From: Rhabdornis inornatus | Lineage: Eukaryota; Chordata; Aves; Passeriformes; Rhabdornithidae | Assembly (NCBI GenBank): GCA_013397075.1 | Contig: VWZS01000638.1 | Location: forward strand, 1,684,644 to 1,748,643 | Length of the DNA stretch: 64,000 nucleotides | Direction: 5' to 3' | In this document: positions 60,456 to 64,000 of the stretch, piece after piece | How the letters are laid out: every line of letters begins with the position of its first letter | Position numbering within the stretch: the stretch's first letter is position 1 | Made by a program: the position numbers and the translations under genes | Notes under the pieces: model-generated | Databases searched by the model: none | The model's input: the letters and a program-made list of their open reading frames with translations, nothing else | What the model was told of the DNA's origin: nothing

Positions 60456-63400
60456 CTGCATCCCTTTGTTTTTTGATCAGGTGACTCTTCCACTGTACCA
60501 GCTCTCCAGCTGGGCTCGGTGAGCAGCTGCACAGACAGCAATGCCCCCAAAATGGATGGAATGATGCAGGGGCTGGGAATGAAGAGAGAAGCTGCAGGGT
60601 GGGTGTGAGATGTGCTTAAGGCAGCAGAGTATCAACACCTCTCAAATTATTACAGCCTAAGACAGTGAGAAAAAGAGAGGGGAAAAAGTTTACACCTGAG
60701 AGAAGCAGAACACCTTCCCACAGAGTGTCAAGCTCCTTTGCTGTTTATTTGAGGGATATCTGCCACTCAGCAATGTGCAGAGCCAACCAGTTACCTCTTT
60801 GTGCGGAGACTTCAGGACCTCACAAAATAGAAGCTGATGGGAGAACCCTTCTGGTGACTGTTTTTAGAGCAAGAATCCAGCAGCATATGTCCAACTCCCT
60901 GAACTGGCACTCCTGGAGAAATGTGTTCTCATGTGCTGTGCCTTGCTACTAAGCCCTTGATTTCAAAATATTTACTGTGGTTCTGTTACTAGAGTTGCTT
61001 TACAAATCTCAATTTCATTCCAGTCCAACTACTCCATCTAGTGTTTAATCTTCATAGTTTCACATTGTTCAGAACTTTTTTGTATCCTTGATGTTGCCAA
61101 ATCTTGCTATTGCATCACATTTCTCCCAATAGCTAATGTTTTCTTTAAAGCTCCCACTTCTGTAGACAGTTACCTGTGAAAGGAAAATGGGGGCACTTTC
61201 TTGGTTTTGTACATTTTAAGCAGTTTTCAATCTCTAATTTTTAGTAGAGGTCGACATCTTGACAATGTATCGCTTCAAAAGTCAGCTAATAAAAGTTATT
61301 TCAGTTTCATGCGCTATTTTTTGTCAATGGAACCTGACTCCTAGGCTAGCACCTTTGGAAGATGTCAACTGTCACATGTTTGTGGCTGGACTGCCACATG
61401 AATTATTGACATGGATCTTTTCTGCCCTTCCTACTTTAGCATTGGTAAGAATCAGACAAGCCCATGGAGTGAGATTAGATGTGTCTTTGCCGAATTCATG
61501 CCATCACCCATTGCAGCTGCAAGGAACTTGGAGAGCAGGTTGGTACTTCTCTTCTGGTTTATGACCAAGGGAGAGGTTGAGTCTCTTCCCTATGGACATC
61601 CTGTCGTACAACCATGTGTCTACTGAAGTTTTTTTACTTGAAACCTCTCGTAAAATCCCCACTCCTCGGGGGGAGAAGGAAGGAAGAACTCAGCTTTCAT
61701 CATTTTAGTATTCCGGTCAGCTGTACCTCTGTCACTGCCCATTAGAGAAGGAAGTCTGAAAATATGTTCTCAGAGCTCAAAAATCAAGCTAGAATTAGCT
61801 CTGAGTTAGAAGGGGGTAGCGGTACAAATATCAATTTAAAACAGAGACAATGCTGGATGCAGGGAGGAGATTGCCTGTGTCCCTCCCTGCCTTACCGCAC
61901 AGTGCTGGATCTCAGCCTTCCTCTCAGAGTCTGTGAAACAGCTCCAGCCCCTTGCCCGTTATTCCATCCTAACTGAGCACACCTATGCTGCAGCTGCCCC
62001 ACAGCAGCAGGAGAAAACCAGACTGGTGTTGCACTACACCAGCAGTCTTGATGAGGTCACTGCCAAGAGAATGTAGCCCCGCCCTCTGTTTAATGGCCTG
62101 GTTACTGGAGAAGGAAAGATGTGTGTTGATATCTACACAGAGAAGCTTTCAGTAGGGATAGATACTTTCTGAAATGTTATGAGTTCTACTTCCCATAATG
62201 TTCACACATCCTTCTGTTCACTAATTACTAAATGCTCCTAAATATGGTTCTAAAATGAAGTACAGCTGTGAAATCCAGCTGCAGCTTGTTTTCATGACTG
62301 TTGTCATTAATTACATTTGGCTTTATCAGGAGACCCCACATTGTTAGCAGATGAAGAACTTTCAACAATACTGTGGTGCCACTAATCAACACTAAGTGAA
62401 AATTTGTGTAAAATCTTCCGAAAGGAAGATTTTGCTTGCACTTTCTGGTACCAAAAAAACAGATGAGATGTTCTTTTAACCCCTGTCATGGTATGGTTCA
62501 GGGTTTCCTGAAGGAGGACACTTTCAGAAGCACAGGTGTAAGCTCAGTGCCTGATTTTCATAGATCAGAGGACTTAGGAAGTTACAGTGATTCCTTCAGC
62601 CATGGATTCCCAAAGCAAAGGCAAAGGCAGCCATCTGATTCAGCTTTACTGTCCAAGGGCCTGCTTCTCAGGTGGAGACAGTGCTTCCCCATCTTCTCCT
62701 TCACAACTGCTAGGGTCTTCCTTCCAAACTCATGGAGGAAAAGTGTCCCAGAGCAGGTCCCTGCCAGCAAAGAGTGCCAGAGGGCAGCTGGCCCTGGAGC
62801 AGCCCCTGGTGTCCATCACTCAGCACTTCTGTTCCAACCCTAAAATTTGGCTTGCAGCAGAATCTGGCTATGAAACACATGGAGCAGGACAAATCAAAAA
62901 CGCGTGACAGCGTGTGGCATTGCACAAGTGGCTGTGAAGAGGGCACTCCTCTCTTTAAACCCATACTGGTTCACTAGACAAGAAGTCCTGCTGTTGTGGC
63001 CATAGGAAGGATAGGAGCAAGGATGTGGATTTGGAGCAGTGTCATGAAATGATCATTGCTGTGCATATGTACAGTATAATGAAAAAACAATCTTGTGGTA
63101 GAAGCAAGCCTGGCCTGTTCACCTGTGGCTGTAGACACTTCCAACACGCCCCCTGGCCAAAGTGACTGTTTTCTCCCCCTGATTTGGAAACAACCCCAAC
63201 CACCACAGAGCCAATACATTCCCAGGGGACAAAGAGATAAGAGTCACATGGGACCTTCTGTGGAATAAAGTTCCTAAACAGAAACAGACCACAGTTACCT
63301 CTGCTGACTCTGAAAGTGCCAGGTCTCATCTAGTACAGCCTGCTACTCCCATCTCATCCTTTCATAGAGCAGTAACTTACCCCCACAGGACAGTAACTTA

Positions 63401-64000
63401 CACTGGGAGTAGGAGTACTTGGTGCAAATCAACCTTTTTTTATTTTTGCTTTTGAGCTAGAGCCCTACCCACTGATGGCTGCACCTTGCACTGAAGTCCT
63501 GCTCTATATCTGAGAAAGTCCCATCAGTGAGGAAAAGATAGAAGGCTGATCTCTGACAATGGGTTAAGCAAACTAGTAACATATTCCGATGTTTGCCACT
63601 TAAAACAGCTGATGATCTACAACTTGTAAATCCATCAGAAAAAGAACTTCAGAGAAGATTAGTGCACTCACAAATTCATATGGAAAATCTGCAATTGAAA
63701 CTGAAGGCAATGCTTTTTGTATATGGAAATTCTTATTTCTGATATTTTTAATGATTAATTTAACTACAGAAAAGGCAATCTTTGGCGGGAACAACGTGGA
63801 GTTTTCTTCACTTTTTTTTTTCTTTCAGAAGGAACTTCATTGTTTAAAAAAAGCTACCTCGATTTCAATAGGCTTTTATCACCACAGTACCAAGTGTAAC
63901 ACTTGGGTCAGCCTGAAGTGCTCAGTTTCGCTTTTTCAGTTTTGATAAGAAACCTGGAAGATTTCTCTATTTTTTTTTTTGCCTCAGAACTTAGAACATT

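Larger units (their letters stand above)
58596..64000. other. PAH intron 2 (part)
   Basis: 5.4 kb upstream of PAH exon 3, searched on the minus strand for the exon 2 segment (GAISLIFSLKEEVG-like) without success. It contains two CR1 fragments. PAH exons 1-2 should lie further right. Confidence 0.7.

Noticed and set aside
58596..64000. Search for PAH exon 2 and exon 1; candidate donor-like sites near 58900, 60795 and 63300 were examined
   Set aside because: The residues preceding these sites do not match the end of PAH exon 2 (LRLFE), so none was called.
1..64000. tRNA, rRNA, CRISPR arrays, riboswitches, bacterial operons or phage
   Set aside because: None is visible. Intron structure and repeat content are vertebrate.

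Overview
This window looks like nuclear DNA from a bird, probably a songbird. It has widely spaced short exons with GT-AG introns, several CR1 LINE fragments (the typical avian repeat), a MIR-type SINE relic, and an LTR-like block that resembles passerine endogenous-retrovirus LTRs. It also has long A/C-rich and polypyrimidine simple repeats, and one assembly gap (N) at 45763-46061. There are no bacterial-type operons, CRISPR arrays, tRNAs or rRNAs. Almost every uninterrupted ORF in the window is a chance ORF in an intron; the real coding sequence sits in exons of 41-198 bp.

Two genes account for the coding content. Both are on the minus strand and both encode pterin-dependent aromatic amino acid hydroxylases, arranged head to tail. 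(1) Positions 35070 down to 7312 hold a complete tyrosine hydroxylase-like gene with 12 coding exons and a predicted product of 459 residues. I call it TH2, the second vertebrate tyrosine hydroxylase that placental mammals lack, because it lies directly 3' of PAH rather than in the INS/IGF2 neighbourhood of TH (TH1). (2) Positions 58595 down to 40103 hold phenylalanine hydroxylase (PAH) exons 3-13. Exons 1 and 2 were not found and should lie to the right of the window. In both genes the exon lengths match human PAH base for base in the catalytic core (89, 68, 136, 70, 57, 96, 134 bp). TH2 splits the 197-bp PAH exon 6 into 51 + 146 bp, and it fuses the last two PAH exons into one of 160 bp.

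Layout: 1-7311, 3' flank of TH2 with a CR1 and T-rich DNA; 7312-35070, TH2; about 35247-35257, a candidate TATA/CCAAT element for TH2; 35258-40102, a 4.8-kb intergenic spacer with an LTR-like block; 40103-58595, PAH exons 13 to 3; 58596-64000, PAH intron 2 with two CR1 fragments. Points of interest inside introns are a perfect 21-bp inverted repeat (PAH intron 11), a long CT-rich tract interrupted by the gap (PAH intron 8), a 64-bp tandem duplication (PAH intron 4) and a CpG-rich block (PAH intron 3).

In function, PAH converts phenylalanine to tyrosine and tyrosine hydroxylase converts tyrosine to L-DOPA, so this tandem pair encodes consecutive steps from phenylalanine to catecholamines. The residue known to separate the two activities differs as expected: Asp in the TH2 product and Val379 in PAH. 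I found no previously undescribed system. The most notable content is the intact TH2 gene and its arrangement beside PAH.
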